Shown here: in pieces, positions 22,981 through 36,542 of the stretch
Position numbering within the stretch: position 1 is the stretch's first letter
Layout: each line of letters opens with the position of its first letter
NCBI RefSeq assembly: GCF_019059575.1
Contig: NW_024882760.1
Span: forward strand, 1-64,000
Direction of reading: 5' to 3'
Source of the DNA: Amphibalanus amphitrite
Taxonomy: Eukaryota; Arthropoda; Thecostraca; Balanomorpha; Balanidae
Length of the DNA: 64,000 bases
Notes under the pieces: model-generated
The model's database searches: none
Told to the model about the DNA's origin: nothing
What the model saw: the letters and a program-made list of their open reading frames with translations, nothing else
Position numbers and translations under genes: made by a program

Positions 22981-25900
22981 CCCGCGCGGGGCTGGGGTCT
23001 CCAGCCGAGCGCGCGGGGCTGGGGGGGGGGGGGTAAATTTTACCCCCTGTTATCTCCCGAACTAATGGTCCGATTTGGAAAATTCAAACGCCAATCGAAC
23101 GATCTCATCACGAACAACTAAAAACATGTACTTAATTTTAAGTTTGAGGTCAAGGTCAAGGTCAGGTCAAGGGTACAAATTGCAAATTGGGTACAAATTG
23201 GGTACAAGTCAGTCAGTCCGACTGAAGAAAGTCAGTCCGACTGAAGAGAACATTCGGGCCCACTCCGCTGCCAGAGCTGACTTCAAGCGACAGGCCGATC
23301 AAAGCTACCGCTCATACCTACTAGGGTTAATACGAGAGTTTAAAGACAACCCGAAACGATACTGGTCTTTTGTAAAATCACTGAAGTCACATGCATCGGC
23401 GTCTCCTGTTCTCGAGTGGGGCGGGCGGGTCGCGACGGATGTGTTCGCTCGCGCTAACATATTTAATGCCTGTTTTGCAACTAAATTCAGTGCCCCGCAC
23501 GCGGGTCCGCTGCCCGAGCCGCCGGTTCTGAACGCCCCAGGCCTCTCTGCTTTTGAAGTGCCAGCGGGCCGCGTAGCTCAGCTGCTGCGCCAGCTCAGCC
23601 CACACAAGGCGTGTGGACCGGACGGACTAAGTGCTAGGATTATGCGTGAATGTGCGGATGAGCTTGCGGTCCCTCTTGAGATCATATGTAAACTGTCAGT
23701 GAGATCCGGAGTGTTTCCGACGACGTGGAAGCGGGCTAATGTGATTCCGGTATTCAAAAAGGGTTCCAAAAAACTCCCAGAAAACTACCGACCAGTCTCA
23801 CTTTTGGCAATCAGTTCTAAAATCTTGGAAAAGTTGTGTGTGAGGGCTTACTTCGTGCATGTCTGCCCGCTCTTCCAGACTCCCAACATGGGTTTCTTCC
23901 AAAACGTTCTTGCGTGACAAATCTGGCATGTTTTATGGATCACTGTTGGGTCTCACTGACAAAGGGCATGCAAACCGATACGATCTACACCGATTACTCT
24001 TCCGCTTTTACAAGTGTTAGTCATAGGCTACTTTTACACAAGCTTAGGCACTCTTTTAATATCACCGGTCTTGCATATAGCTGGATTGATTCTTACCTCA
24101 GCCACCGCTATCAGCGGGTCATTCTGGATGGCAAGCACTCGGACTGGATCCCAGTGCAATCTGGAGTTCCGGAAGGCAGCATTCTCGGTCCGATTCTCTT
24201 CACATGCTATGTAGCTGACCTTCCGTCTCAACTTCAGACCAGCTCACTGTCATATGCTGATGATGTCAAAATTTTCCACAGAATTCAATGTCCAGCGGAC
24301 GTCAACTCTCTTCAGGCTGATCTAAGCCGTCTTAGTGACTGGTCAAAAACATGGCATCTTAGGCTCAATCCGGCTAAATGCAAGACCATCACCTTTACTT
24401 TACGTACATCTCCCATCGCATCATCATACTTTTTAGATGGTCACGAACTCGAGCGGTGTACGGAGATCAGAGATCTGGGTGTGATCCTGGACTCCAGGCT
24501 AACATTTGGCGCGCATGTTGACGCCTGTGTGAGCAAGGCCAACCGCATGCTAGGTCTACTTATGCGCAGCATGCAGGTCTCACACCGTACCCGGCTGCCG
24601 TACTTCGATCACCGGGCAGTCATGGCGGCGTACAATGCCCATGTCAGATCGGTTGTGGAATACGCGAGTGTCGTCTGGAGTGGCGCAGCACCTATAGGGG
24701 TGTACTCACCTTGCGAGATTGGAGAGACTGCAACACCGTTACCTGATGTGGTTAGGCGCCAAGACACATAGCCGGTGCTCGATGGACTATGAGTCTCTCC
24801 TCCAACATTTTCACTGTATGTCCATCAAAGCTAGACTTGTTCAGACCGACCTGAAGTTCATACGCTCTGTGTTTGCCGGCCGACTGGACTGTGGGCTACT
24901 TGTGACTATGTTTTCGCTGCGTGTTCCTGGCCGGCGCTCTAGGCAGACGGGCTTGTTCAACGTACCTTTTGGACGGGTTGATACGGTGAAGAACGGCCTC
25001 GGCGTACGAGTCCCGAAACTAGTGAATGAGTTCCTGAACAAATATCCAGACGAGGATTTCTTTCAGCCTAGTCCCCACTGCACCGCGCGCATCCGTGCCT
25101 ACGCACGAGGCCTTGGTACTTGTATGACGTAGTCACGTAGGCTGCTATTGTTTGCATTACTTTTATCTTTTGCATTTTTTACAGATCATGTGTCATTTTA
25201 TTGTTCCTTTTTTATTGTATCTCAGTGTTTTGGCCTTTTGCCACTTTTATACGAGCTATTGCTGTCTTAAAGTGTCCCGCGGCTTTTTGTCTGTGGTGGG
25301 TATAGGTATATGCATGTGCGTAGGCAGGTGTGATGAAATAGTGTGTGTATTGTGTGTGTGTGTGTGTGCGTGTACGTGTTTATATTTTACTTTGACCTCA
25401 GCCGTCATTGGGTTTTGCCTGTGGCTGACAATGCCTAATAAACAATAAACAATAAACAGCAAGTTCCTACAGTATCGGCCTTGCACCGTAGTTGCCGAAG
25501 AATGGAGTCATGGACTGAGACTGATCGCCCAAAACGTGTTCTTAGGCTACCAAGACAATATTAGTTGCATACAATATCATTCAGAGGTCAAGGTCAAGGT
25601 CAGGTCAGGTCAGGTCAGGTCACCAAAAACAAAATATAGAAAAGGGCATGTGCGACACATGTTTTATGGGTCAGTTTACTCATAGAATTCAATAGGCACA
25701 CTCAATAAGTGATATGGACCACCTCTGGATGAATTTCAGGTCGAGGTCAGGTCAAGGTCAGGTCAAGTGAGGTCAAATTTTGAAGTTGGTTGTTAAGGCC
25801 TAAAAAGGTGTCTATCTGATGCAGTTTTTCACGGCGAATGGAATGGTGCTACTTTTGTTTCCGTACGAGGTCTAGAACTTCCAAAAAAGTCATTTTTCAA

Positions 25901-26422
25901 AAATCTTGTGTGTCGTGACGTCATACAATTTTGAATAACTCCCACATTTTTGAACCGATTCTTCTAAAACTTGGTATGTAGGTGCACATAGACCACTTCT
26001 CTGACATATATTCCGGTTTTTTCGATACACTCAAAATTTTGGATTTTATAGCTCTTTTCCCAAAAAAAGTCAGTTTTTTGTGGGCCAAAATCCAAAATTT
26101 TCAAAAAACCGAGATAGCCATTTGATAGACAAAGTAAACTTACGTATATCCTTTTTTGTTACGTCTTGATGCCTTTAAAAATGAAGATGTTAGCGGCGTT
26201 TGAACTTTTGCCGTTTTTGAGGCGAAAATGGCGAACATGACGTCACTAAAACGTCAATTTCTCAAAAAATTTCCGACGGATTTCGCTCAAATTTTCAGGG
26301 AACGTGTCAAATTGATGTAAGAAAAGGTACTGAAAGTTTGGCGGCGCTGTGCGCCGCCGTTTTTGAGATATTACAAAAATTCGCGAGGGGGGTAAAATTT
26401 ACCCCCCCCAGCCCCGCGCGGG
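22981..26422. mobile_element. TTAA-flanked DNA transposon, family C, carrying a nested LINE
   Basis: The element is bounded by TTAA at 22977-22980 and 26423-26426, with 17-base inverted ends CCCGCGCGGGGCTGGGG and CCCCAGCCCCGCGCGGG. The left terminus is partly duplicated (a second GCGCGGGGCTGGGG follows). The subterminal hairpin is GGGGTAAATTTTACCCC at the left, with a matching one at the right. Without the inserted LINE (about 23230-25457) it would be about 1.2 kb, which is the size of the family B element. It carries clustered AGGTCA repeats at 23138-23176, 25587-25625 and 25738-25778. No transposase frame is present. Confidence 0.85.
23230..25457 (+). mobile_element. 5'-truncated non-LTR retrotransposon (Jockey/CR1-like), dead
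   Basis: Three successive frames encode parts of one LINE polyprotein. The frame ending at 23917 has the pre-RT region and RT blocks 1-2 (NPKRYWSFVKSL, VIPVFKKGSKKLPENYRPVS). The frame at 23836-24771 has the RT core, with HGFLPKRSC, a YTDYSSAFTSV block, SGVPEGSILGPILFTCY and the catalytic YADDVKIF. The frame at 24719-25132 has the C-terminal thumb region. Two frameshifts, near 23850 and 24700, join these frames, so no functional protein is made. The apurinic endonuclease domain is absent because of 5' truncation. The 3' end has a short noncoding stretch with a GT repeat and finishes in AATAAAC repeats, as in CR1/Jockey-type LINEs. The copy sits inside the family C TTAA element and is therefore younger than it. 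Confidence 0.9.
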
Positions 26423-26426
26423 TTAA

Positions 26427-29400
26427 CTTTAAACAAACTCCGGAGTCCATGCAGTCCATGCAATGAAGCAATTCAAAAGACGGTTTCAACAGAGCGAAAG
26501 CTGCATATGTGTCTCTGATGCGACGTTATTTACGTTTTACAGCCCGCAAAAGGCCCACTTCGCTCGAGAGCCGCCGCACTACGAGGGCCTTTCAGTGAGA
26601 TTCACGGACAGGCAAGCTAAAATATCCGGCTTTAAAATCGCTGGCAGATTTCAGTCCGCAAAATGATGCGCTAGTCAAGGTTCAACTGCGGCGATTTCGC
26701 TTGGGCTAACGCTTATCTGTCTCCGTATTGAATCAAAACTGTTTGCAGTGTTTCACAATAATCTGTCTCGCTACAATTAATCGATTCTGAAACCTTTTTA
26801 GAGTAGGCTAAAAGCATAATCACATTGCAGTTTGCACCAAACAATTAAGTAAAGTCTTACTTCATAGCCACGATATGACTATGATATATTCTAACTAGGT
26901 ATACCTAAAGCTACATAACTAATCATCATGAGCTCGCCCGCATACTCTCAGAAAACACGAAAAAACAGAAAACATAATTGAGTATATTCGGGCCGTGTAG
27001 GCGTAAACGACCAGGTATTTCACAGCGGTATAAGAGCCTATCATAAAAAGTGCCAATCCACATAACGGCAGACCATGTTCCACATTACCCAGTAGACATT
27101 CACTGAACAGATTCTGACACTCGTATCGTGTCAGGGCTGTTAAATTTTCTGAATTAAAGCAAAGGCAGGGTAAAATTAGTAAGCTTCGCTTCGACTTATG
27201 ATATAAGTGTATTCATCATGTAATAAAAGATGAGCTATTCATGCAATATCAGACTCATTCGTGAAATATTACAGAGACAACGGATTACAGTAAGATTCAA
27301 ATAGGTATAATAAATATAGAACAAAAGGATTCATAAGAAACGATAGAATAAAGGCCGGCCCATTTTTTCACTTCCACCTCGTTGACGGGTCAGGGTGATC
27401 GTTAGTCATCTTCACGATATGTTGATTTGAAAAGCGTTTGAGATGAATAAAAATTGACAGTGAAAATGAATCAATTCAATACGAGTCATATGGAAGTGAT
27501 TTGAATTGGATGCGTATAACAGATTTATCAGAGGCGATTTCAGAACACCTCCCTGGACGACATAGATCGGAATAATGATTATAGAGCATGCATTTAGCTC
27601 TCAATGTTTCGCCCGCCTTTACATCCAATACTCGTGATGCAGTATCGCCCGCCAATTCGAGAGGGATATTTTCAGCCAGAGCTCGGTTTTGTCGCTACGG
27701 CCGTGACGGTGTAATGGAAGCAATGAATTCACGTGGGACCAGCTCGGCTGCAGCCAGAGCTGCCATTATTTGGCGTCGGTGCCGTGTTGTGCGCAGCGCC
27801 CGTCACTCAGCTACCGTGCTGCCACATTACCGGAGTCACAGAGCCGAGCTGCGCCCATCGGAGACGGCTGCAGCCGCGCCGCCGCAGAGCGTGCACGCAC
27901 CAGCGCGAGCGCCCGGCCGCTGCAGCCGCGACCGACCGGGCGCGCCGCTTTCGCCGCGCCCCTGTCGTCGGAATGTGGTCGTTTCTGGTGGGACCGGCTC
28001 GGCGCCGGGTGGAGGGAGACGCCCAGCACGTCCCACCGGTCCCACCGGACCGCCAACTCGATATATCGTAACCGCTATCGCCGCATTTGGTCGAATAGTG
28101 AGGTTAGACATATGCTCGTACTAGGGTAATCCGTAGTTGTAAAAACGCAAATTTCCTAACATAGTTTTTTATGATAAGATTCGAGTGTCGCATGAGACTG
28201 TCACATCGTTTGGCTGTAATATTCCCTGTTAGACGGCTAAGTATGCCGCTGGGATAATAATGATCGCTTTTTTGGCAGCAGCACCCCTTACTGCCTCGGC
28301 GTTCCCTCTCTTTGAATATCGTTCGTCATCAGAAGGCTTCATCAGTGCTGGGACGGCGCCAACTGCCCTCTGGCTAATATCACCATACTGCGCATATGTG
28401 ATGCATGTTTCGTCGCTGGGAATCCGATGTCCCATTCGCCATCCTTCTGGGCTCTCTCCCTTCCCTCCCACCTCTCTCCCTGTCACTCTCCGTGCTCTCT
28501 CCGCCCACTCCTTGTCCCCCGCTGTGGCTGTCTCGCCTCCTTCGCTTAGTTTGCCCCACCCTCTCCGCTTTGTAAAGAGCTCAGCGTGCAGCGTGCGCGT
28601 GCGTGTCACTAGCGAAAGGCTTTCTTCCGACCGGACACACCCTGACGGTCACACCCGTTCCGAGGACACACAGTGCGGACACACCCGTTCCGAGGACACA
28701 CCATTGCGGACCCGCCCGGTCGGTTCGACCTCCAGTTTTTTTTTCGGCGAGAGAAACCGAAGGACGTAGAAGAATCTTTGCGCTACGACTGATATGATAA
28801 CGCGAGAATGTTGCAATCTTTGCATATTCCGAAGACAGGTATCTTTGTGACCCATTTAGCTGTTACGGTGTTGACAGCTCCGGTTTTTGCACTTGAGCGA
28901 ACACTCGAGCGTCAGGCAATTTTCACTTTCCTGCCGTTGGATACGGTCGGTTGGCAAGTGCACGCAGCGGGGCGGGGTGAGATTGTTGCAAGGGTTTGCG
29001 CGTGACTGGTCCATCGGTGACGCTCAGAGCGCTCCTGAGCAGCGCTGACTTTTCTACAAATTTGAAGCGGCCCTCGGGATTTGAGTTCAAGTGAAGTTTC
29101 TTCCTGATCCTGCTCTTGCTCTTCTTGGTCTTTCAGATGATAGGTAACCTAAATGTTTTCATTTTTGTCACTCTCACAATTGCTTATGTTGATGACATCT
29201 TGAGACTAATATTTTGCAATCACGTATCGTCCAACGTTTTGTGAAGCGGCTGGATGTGGTGCGCCGTGGGATTGTTGAGAACGTCTTTAGTTTCGTTACA
29301 GGCTGCCCGGCCCTGCTGAATAGCGTGCGCCGAGAAAACAGTCCGCCAGGCGAAAGAAACAGAGACGCCGCCCCATCTCGAGTCGGTCGAGCACGCAGCG

Positions 29401-32400
29401 TCTGTCGCCGCCGCCTGCCTCGGTACGTGACCAAAGTGCGGCGGCCCTGACGGGAATAGCATCAGCTGGGCGGTGCTCTCACGGACCTCGGGAGCGCTGC
29501 GACGTCATTAGCGGGCACCCAGGGGCAGCCCCTGGTCGGGCTCCCGGGACTGCGAGCTCGGGGACAGCGGGACGGGACAGTCAGGACCGGGACCGGGAGC
29601 AACAGGATGGGACAGGCAGGGCCTGAGAGCGGTGGGATGGGGACAGCAGGGCTCCGGCTCGAGAGCCACATAGTGGGACCGTCGTATTTGACATCGACGG
29701 GACGGGACAGCCGAGCCCGGCGAAGGACCACGTGACAATGGCAGCCGGGCCCAGCATAGAGGCACCTGATGGGACAGCCGGACCCAGTACGGTGGGAAGC
29801 TGAGGTGGGACCGCGGCTGGTGGGTGGCGTAGGACTTGCGGGACAGCCGGGTTCACCTAGAGGCGTGGGACAGACGGGAAGCGCTGGTTGATGGCGCGTG
29901 GGACGGACGGGAAGCGCTGGGTCTCTGACGCCATTCGCGCTCTCTTTCCCACGCGAAATACGCCCACCGCTGAAAGGTGCTGCCGGCACGGGGAGGCGCC
30001 GGGAGAAATTTGAACTCCATTATGAGGGAAGCACGATGGCGTGCTAGATCTAATGCGAGTTTCATCAACCGCAGCGGCCGCAGATAAGATTCACTTTCGT
30101 CCGAGAGAGTAATCTACCGGGGGTGTTGGGCGTCCCTCCCGGAAATTTAGAGCCCTTGCTGTAATCGTTAGCTCTGCTAAAGGCCAGGAATTAAGACACC
30201 TTGATTTCTTGCTTCAGTTAGGCCTGAGCTTTAGAAGCGTTATTTATAGGGAAATATTTACCTACCTCTAAGAGTAAAAATTTGTTTGAATATTTTCACG
30301 TATTGCCCTATTTTTTCGCCACCTTATACCTTTCCTTTCTTTAATCAATTAGCGTTCTCCAGTTGGCAAATATTTGCTTTCCTCAGCACTTTCACCGTTC
30401 GCACTCAATGTTTTATGTTTATTAGTTCTGTTTTAGATTTTCTTCAAATATGTATTTGCGACACTTCGCTGGTGACTAATGGATGCCCTTTCTGTAATAC
30501 TATTCATGTTTGCGGCAACTATTTGTTAGCTGCTCTGTGACGGGTGGAGAGCGTTATTGGCGGGCCCTGACCGAGCATCGTCTGCCGCCGGGACCGGCCG
30601 ACGGTCACAGCGCGCTTCCGGACCCGCTTCTGAATTCCGGTCTCGTCCGTGCCGGCTGCGGGATCAGGTGAAACTTGGAGCATAACGCCGGCATACAGAA
30701 GCGACCGAAAAATAGCCCCGGCGAAAGATGGCCTGACGTTGGCAGGGGCAGCGACGCTGCGAGAAGTCACAAAGGGGTGGGGAGACCTGGCTCCGAAATA
30801 TGCCTGCCATCCGTTTTGCCAGTTTTATATACGGAAAATGAGGCACTCGAAACTGCTTGAAGGCAGAGGACCTCGCCAAACTTCGGTCACAAAGAGCGCG
30901 AAGAGAAGTTATATCCGGCTCTCCGACCCAGGTGCGCCAGATTTTGTAGGTGATTAACAGCTCCGTAACTTTCTCGCATGTAGTGCCTCTCTCCGAAATT
31001 CCAAGACAAAAACCCTGCTGATGAACAGGATACACTGAAAACAACGAGCGAATTGAAATAGGTTTTGCGATCTGGACACGCATGCTGCAGTAAAATGCAT
31101 GCAATACAGCGTCAGTGTATTCACCCGGAACTAATTCAGCGAACAAGTGTTCCAACCGACTCTATAGCTCAGTGAGGAGATCCTCTCACCAATCGTCGGT
31201 GACGACACGGTTCGATTCACTGCGACGCTGCATTGACAAGTGAATGTGATGGGCTGCAGTCAGTGGTAGAGCTCAGTTCAGACGACACGCTAAGTGGGTT
31301 AGCCGTGGTCCCTTATATCAACGCTGATGATGCGATTCTTGAGCCAATGAGCCGGTGGCAGCACAACTTAAATTCAAGCCTGAAAAGGCTAATGACGCAT
31401 CTCAGTTCAACAAATCCAAGCCTATATGGTCGGCTAAGCCAAGATGGCATTATAAAGAAGAGGTGGCGCTTATGTCTTACTTCACCCAGCGAACCTACCC
31501 ACACATCTGTCGCTCGCGCAAACCGAGTTTAGCTATTGTTGGGCGCTACATGAGAACCAAGCCATTTATTCGGACCGAGCGGGCTGAGTGAAACGAACAT
31601 GTATATCATGTATGGTGCTTTCAGGAGCTATTTTTTCACAGCTGCAATGTCGATGACCTGGAGTTTTAAGCCCCCGAACTGTCCAGCGACACCCGCTGGG
31701 TGCTGTGAAAAACCGCTCCCCTCCGTCAGTCACGGTCACGCCGTCCGGCTGCGGTGGCTCCCACACGGTCCGCTGCCGTGACAGAGCTGCGGTGGTGGCC
31801 GGTCAAAGGTCGCCACACCGCGGTATACACCAAGGTGCACCATTTGGACCGCAGATGGGTTCAGATGCCGCCAGTCACAGGACCGGAGCTGTGACACGGC
31901 CGTCCTGACGTCCTGAACCGTTTCTCAGCGTTCCTCGGTGTCACTGGCCTGCTAACAATTTCCGATATTCCAGCGACCTGAAGGAAAAGTGACCACTGAG
32001 GCCTGAGAGCTGAGCCTATTGTGCTCCGATATACCTGGACTGGAGCTCTCAAGTTCCGTGCCCATGCATGCAAGGGACAGGTGGAATCCGGGAGTACGGG
32101 ACAGCCTATCACTGTCAGAAATGTACCTAGAGGTCACAAAGTTATGCATTTCTGGAAATGCAGATATGACAGGTATGAGGTAGCCACGTTATGTTTTGGT
32201 TGTCCTTGTACGGACGAGCTCAACGATGCTTTTTATTCGCCGTGTAAGCGAGTCTCATAAGAGATAAAGGCATATTTTCGACATAGCTGACCTAACCTGG
32301 AATCATCGCAAAAACATTCCAGCGAGACTTTGAAACTATCCATTGTTGCTTTGCTGCATGCTTATGCAAAACCGCTATTCAATATTCAGCAGCGTCTCCC

Positions 32401-32918
32401 TTGCGGGACAGCCGTGCAGTGATTGACAGTAAGCCGCAGTGCTGTATTTGCTCCTCCCCCGCGAGCCGAGAGGCAGGCTGCAGTGCCGCGCGGTCATCTG
32501 GCCTTCTGTCCGTCTCGGCCCGGCGCCAGCCATCAGACGCTGTTTTCATCTACCCCAGCCGCGCCTGTCGGTGGCTTTCGGCAGGCTTTTCGTGCGTGCG
32601 CTCGCCGGAGCCGTAACCGTGCCACGCTCCGGTGCGCACACCGGCAGACCACTTTCGTTTTCGGCCGCCCGCCTCGCGCTCCACTCGCCGGGACCACTCC
32701 TTCTCGGTGATCGAGTCGCCAGGACTGGGTAGAGCCAGCGACTGACGGCGTTCAGTCCGATCCAAGCCAATTTATCGCGGCGATCAGAGAGGACTCGCAG
32801 TCAATCAGGGGCGCTAGTGTGACGTGACGTGTCACCCTAGCCTTTCGAACACTACATATTTTTACGAGGATATCAACTCAATGCGGCTCTAACACATCGC
32901 CGGCATAAAGATAGGCAT
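26427..32918. other. Intronic noncoding stretch
   Basis: No supported gene is present. From 26.4 to 27.6 kb the sequence is AT-rich. A GC-rich patch at 27.7-28.1 kb has overlapping open frames without domains. A small tandem duplication of CACACCCGTTCCGAGGACAC occurs at 28,650-28,700. A degenerate G-rich minisatellite is at 29,500-29,900. Further GC-rich sequence lies at 32.4-32.8 kb. A tRNA-like box pair near 31,155-31,215 was examined and rejected. Confidence 0.5.
29540..29900. repeat. Degenerate GGGACAG-type minisatellite, G-rich on the plus strand
   Basis: Words such as GGGACAGCCGG, GGGACAG and GGACCGGGACCGGG recur irregularly over about 360 bases. The G-runs are spaced so that G-quadruplex formation is possible. 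Units are too diverged to define a single period by eye. Confidence 0.6.
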
Positions 32919-32922
32919 TTAA

Positions 32923-33795
32923 CCCTATTAGTGGCAGGGGGTTGTTTTTATCCACCCCTCAGGTTTTTCGGAAATATCTCCGAAACCGCTGAAGCTACGA
33001 TGCTGAAATTTTCTGACTTTTCCTAAAACTAAATTGGGCACATTCCCTGAAAATTTCAAGCTCATAACTTTACCAGGGGCGGCTCCAGAGCACTGGGAAT
33101 TGGGGGGTCCTATTCGTGAAGCGAGTCATTTGGGCGAAGATCACGATGCTGCACCAGTTTTACGAACAGTGAATGAAAGGTATCATGTGATAACATATAC
33201 AAAGTTATTGTGCATCCTCTTTTGACACGTTTTTGCTATAATAGGCGGATCCAGGCGTCCAAAAAGGGGGGCTATTTTTTACCCCCCAACATAGGTGCCC
33301 TGACACCGCCTATGCATGACCAATACAATTTTAGTCGTTCTCTCATAAGAAAATTGTAACATAACAAGACCATTGCCACCCTTTTTAGAAACAGTACCAA
33401 CAAAAACCTTATTTACTATACTTTTTGTGTACCCCCAATCTCAATGATCTGTATCCGCCTATGATTTTTGAGAATGCATATTTTTAGGATCCATGTGAAT
33501 TCCTGGTTCATTCTCTATCGATCGGCAAAAGTTGCGTTAAGATTGGTTCAGAAACCTGGCCGTGATAAACAGTCTAAAATGTATCTGCAATTTGCCCGTT
33601 TTTACCCCCCTCTACCCCCCTATTGATATTTTTTATTTTATTTTTTTTTAGAAATGTAGATCTCGTTGAGCCAAATCGAATGCTGTTTGAATTTTGAAAA
33701 TCGGCCGGTTAGATCTCGAGATATCAAGGGGGGGGGTCGTAAACAGCCCCCCCTGCCACTAATATGGGGTAGCCAGGAGCCTGCCACTAATAGGG
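32923..33795. mobile_element. TTAA-flanked non-autonomous DNA transposon, family A copy 2
   Basis: This is the second full-length copy of the element at 10783-11670, in the same orientation and nearly identical apart from small indels in the T- and C-runs. The left flank is TTAA (32919-32922). The right flank reads TGAA (33796-33799), a one-base change from the expected TTAA. Both copies lie in the same host intron, about 22 kb apart. No coding capacity. Confidence 0.87.
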
Positions 33796-33799
33796 TGAA

Positions 33800-35325
33800 A
33801 TAATGAAACCCGCGTCGGGAAGCGGTTTTCTGTTCGCCTTTGAATGCCAAAATCTAAAGGCTTCCAAATATATCTTCAGAGGCATTAGGGCCTCTTAAAT
33901 CCCATACCCATGTTCATTCGTGCAACGCTAACGACATTCTGCACAACTTCGCTGGGCTGGAGAAGTTCTCCAAATTGTTAGCGTCCGTCCATCTGGAAGT
34001 TGATACTCTTCAGCGAGAGGGGAGGTGACTGGCCGTTCGCGATTCTTCCGCCGTCCGAGCCGGCTCGGATATCCCAGCTGACAGCAGTGGGGGAAGGGGT
34101 GTATATGGGACGGGGCGGCCGGAGCCGCGCTGCACTGGCGCCCGCCAGCCGGGCAGAGTGGTCCAAATGGATGGCGCCGGGCGTCCCCCGCTGCGCCGGG
34201 CCACTCGTCCATCGGGCGACAGAGCGGCTGGCCGCGAGACAGCAGTCTGCTGCCGCTCCCATAACTCGGGCCCGGCTCCCGGCGGCGCCTCACAGGCCGG
34301 GCCGCCAGGTCGTAATGGACGCCGCCGCCGCGGACGCGTGCGTCACCCGGGACAGCTACTGGCGAGCGGCGCCGGTCAGGCGCTCAATGGAGGGCGCGCT
34401 GCGGAGACACTCGCCGAACTGGCCCCGCTGACCTGTCCGGCCGGCGACCGGCCGCCGAGCCGACCTAAACCGGGTCTCGAGAAAAGCGAAACTCGGACCT
34501 GTCCGTATTGGTGACACTGGTCTGTCCGGTCTCCAAGCACCGGCGATGCACCCGGCAGGGCCGACCCCGATTCGACGAGCCGGCTCGTACTCTTGTCAGG
34601 ACATAGCTAGACCTGTGACATTATTCATTCGGCTCGTGTGCTTCAACATATATTTCGTAGTCAATTTCTATGAAAGATTGATGTTAGCCTCATTCCATTA
34701 TTAAATTGTCTGAAGTGGTTAATGTTTAGCGGTTAGTAGTCTGAGCCTTGGAGGGCGAGTGGCGCCCACCGGTTTTACTTGACATTCTTAGAATGTACAG
34801 TTTCATTGCATTGTTTACTCTACCGGAGGTGTTTGTGAAGCTGAAAACGCTGAGCATGGCAGCGGCGTGCCGTCTTGGGCACTGATGGGACGCTTACGAT
34901 TCGGGCCGGAGGCAGGACTGGAAAGGGACGAGCGCGTGAACTGGTTTTGATAGCCAAATGGAAAGTAGGTAACTGCTCTAAGCTTTCCAAGCATTCACAT
35001 ATTTCTGAGTTCAATCCTCAAACTTTATAACTTTTTAAATCTATTCCATCTACACATGTGGGCATAAGTCTTTTCAACAAACTCCAACTTCTCGAGAATG
35101 AGGTTGATTGATGTGACTGGTCGATAAAGAGAGGTCTGATTGGTTGCAGAATGTGCAAAGAGTTCCAGGAGGACCAACAGAGCCATCACAGCTCACACAG
35201 ACCACGAATGCATGTCGGAACGCATCGTCAAAAGGTGAAGCTTTCAGCTCATCTCACATTCGCCCGTCAATACCATCTTCTGAGAAATATAGCGGGAGAT
35301 TAACCCTACTAGCGGCAGGCTACTT
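33800..35325. other. Intronic noncoding stretch
   Basis: A GC-rich patch at 34.0-34.5 kb has open frames on both strands and no recognisable domain. The rest is AT-rich. No gene is supported. Confidence 0.5.
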
Positions 35326-36507
35326 AGGGGAGAGTGGGGTAAGATGCCCAGGGTGGGAAAGACGCCCCACCCCCTCTAGCGGGAAAACAAAGAATCGAAC
35401 CTGGAAATGAATGTTCTTAGCGTAAAGCGGAAGCCTGCCTTGTTAACTGCACAAAAATTTGCGAAGCTCAGTTGGGCAACGGCTGGCTGGTGATTGCATG
35501 CTTTTTATTTGCTGCTTTCAAAAAAATTTTTGGCGTCAAAACATTGTAAATATCAAAGAAAGTAGATAATTGTTGCGTCCATTGCTATAGTCGTGATACA
35601 TTAACATGCGTGTACTGTGTCCCAAACAGTTTGTTTCAGGGTGTAGTTTTATGGCTAGCAAATTGTGCTGATTGTTACTTCGGTAGTCGGTACCTTGGGG
35701 TAAGATGCCCCCTGTCCTGATGGGGAAAGACGCCCCCCTAAATCCGTAGGGTGTCCTTCAAGCAGCCCGTCAAATCATTTATTACATACTTGTGATGAGA
35801 GACAAAAGCCGATCTGGGTCTATTGAGAGTCCGGTACGGTCGTGGGTGCTCCCCATGCCGGTCTCTCGGCCCACACAGCGACTTTTTGGGCGGCATCTAA
35901 CTCTGAGAGCCCTCACGACGGCCTCTGTGGGCCCCATTATTGGTTCCAGGGCCCCTCACGACATCCTTTGAGGGCTCCCACGTTGGCTCCACGGGCCGCG
36001 CTGGCATCTGAGGTCCCCACGATGGGCTTGAGGCCCTCAAGCATCATGAAGACCTATAAGGGCCCCACAATGGTCTCCGAACGCCACCACGGAGGCTTGT
36101 TTGGCCACGCTGGACTATGATGGCCCTAACGATGACCTCTGAAGCCCCTTACGACTACTTTTGAGGGCCCTTACGATGACGTTTGGTGTCTACTGCAGGC
36201 TCGAAGGGACTACTGATTCGTTCAGGCGATTCACGTGCCTATTTTTGTCACTTATAGTGCAGGGGGCATCTTACCCAACGCCAGGGGGCGTCTTTTCCAC
36301 CCTGTGGGGTAAGATGCCCCCTTTCACTTCTTCAGGAAAATGCTTAATAGCAAAAAAAGTTATCATGTTTCAGGCACGAAAGTTTGATATTTTTGGAGAA
36401 AAATGATGTCGGCTTCCGTTGAAACTCCAAGTTTTGGCTTTCCGATCGTCATTTTCGAATAATATATGACATAGTCAAACCCTGGGCATCTTTCCCCACT
36501 CTCCCCT
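35326..36507. mobile_element. MITE-like element with GGGGTAAGATG terminal repeats
   Basis: The left end AGGGGAGAGTGGGGTAAGAT (35326 onward) and the right end ATCTTTCCCCACTCTCCCCT (up to 36507) are near-perfect inverted repeats of 25 bases. The words GGGGTAAGATGCCCC and GGGAAAGACGCCCC recur just inside both ends. The centre (about 35840-36190) is a decayed GCCCTCACGATGG-type minisatellite. Outside the left terminus a TTAACCCTACTAG word resembles the family A end, so this could be nested in a degraded TTAA element. The right side lacks a clear partner. No protein is encoded. Confidence 0.65.
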
Positions 36508-36542
36508 ACTGCATACCCCATTAGGGCTGTCGAAGCTAAATA

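Noticed and set aside
31148..31225. Possible tRNA gene: TAGCTCAGTGAGG followed by GGTTCGATTC
   Set aside because: The two boxes look right, but acceptor, anticodon and T stems do not pair, and the box spacing is about ten bases too long for an ordinary tRNA.
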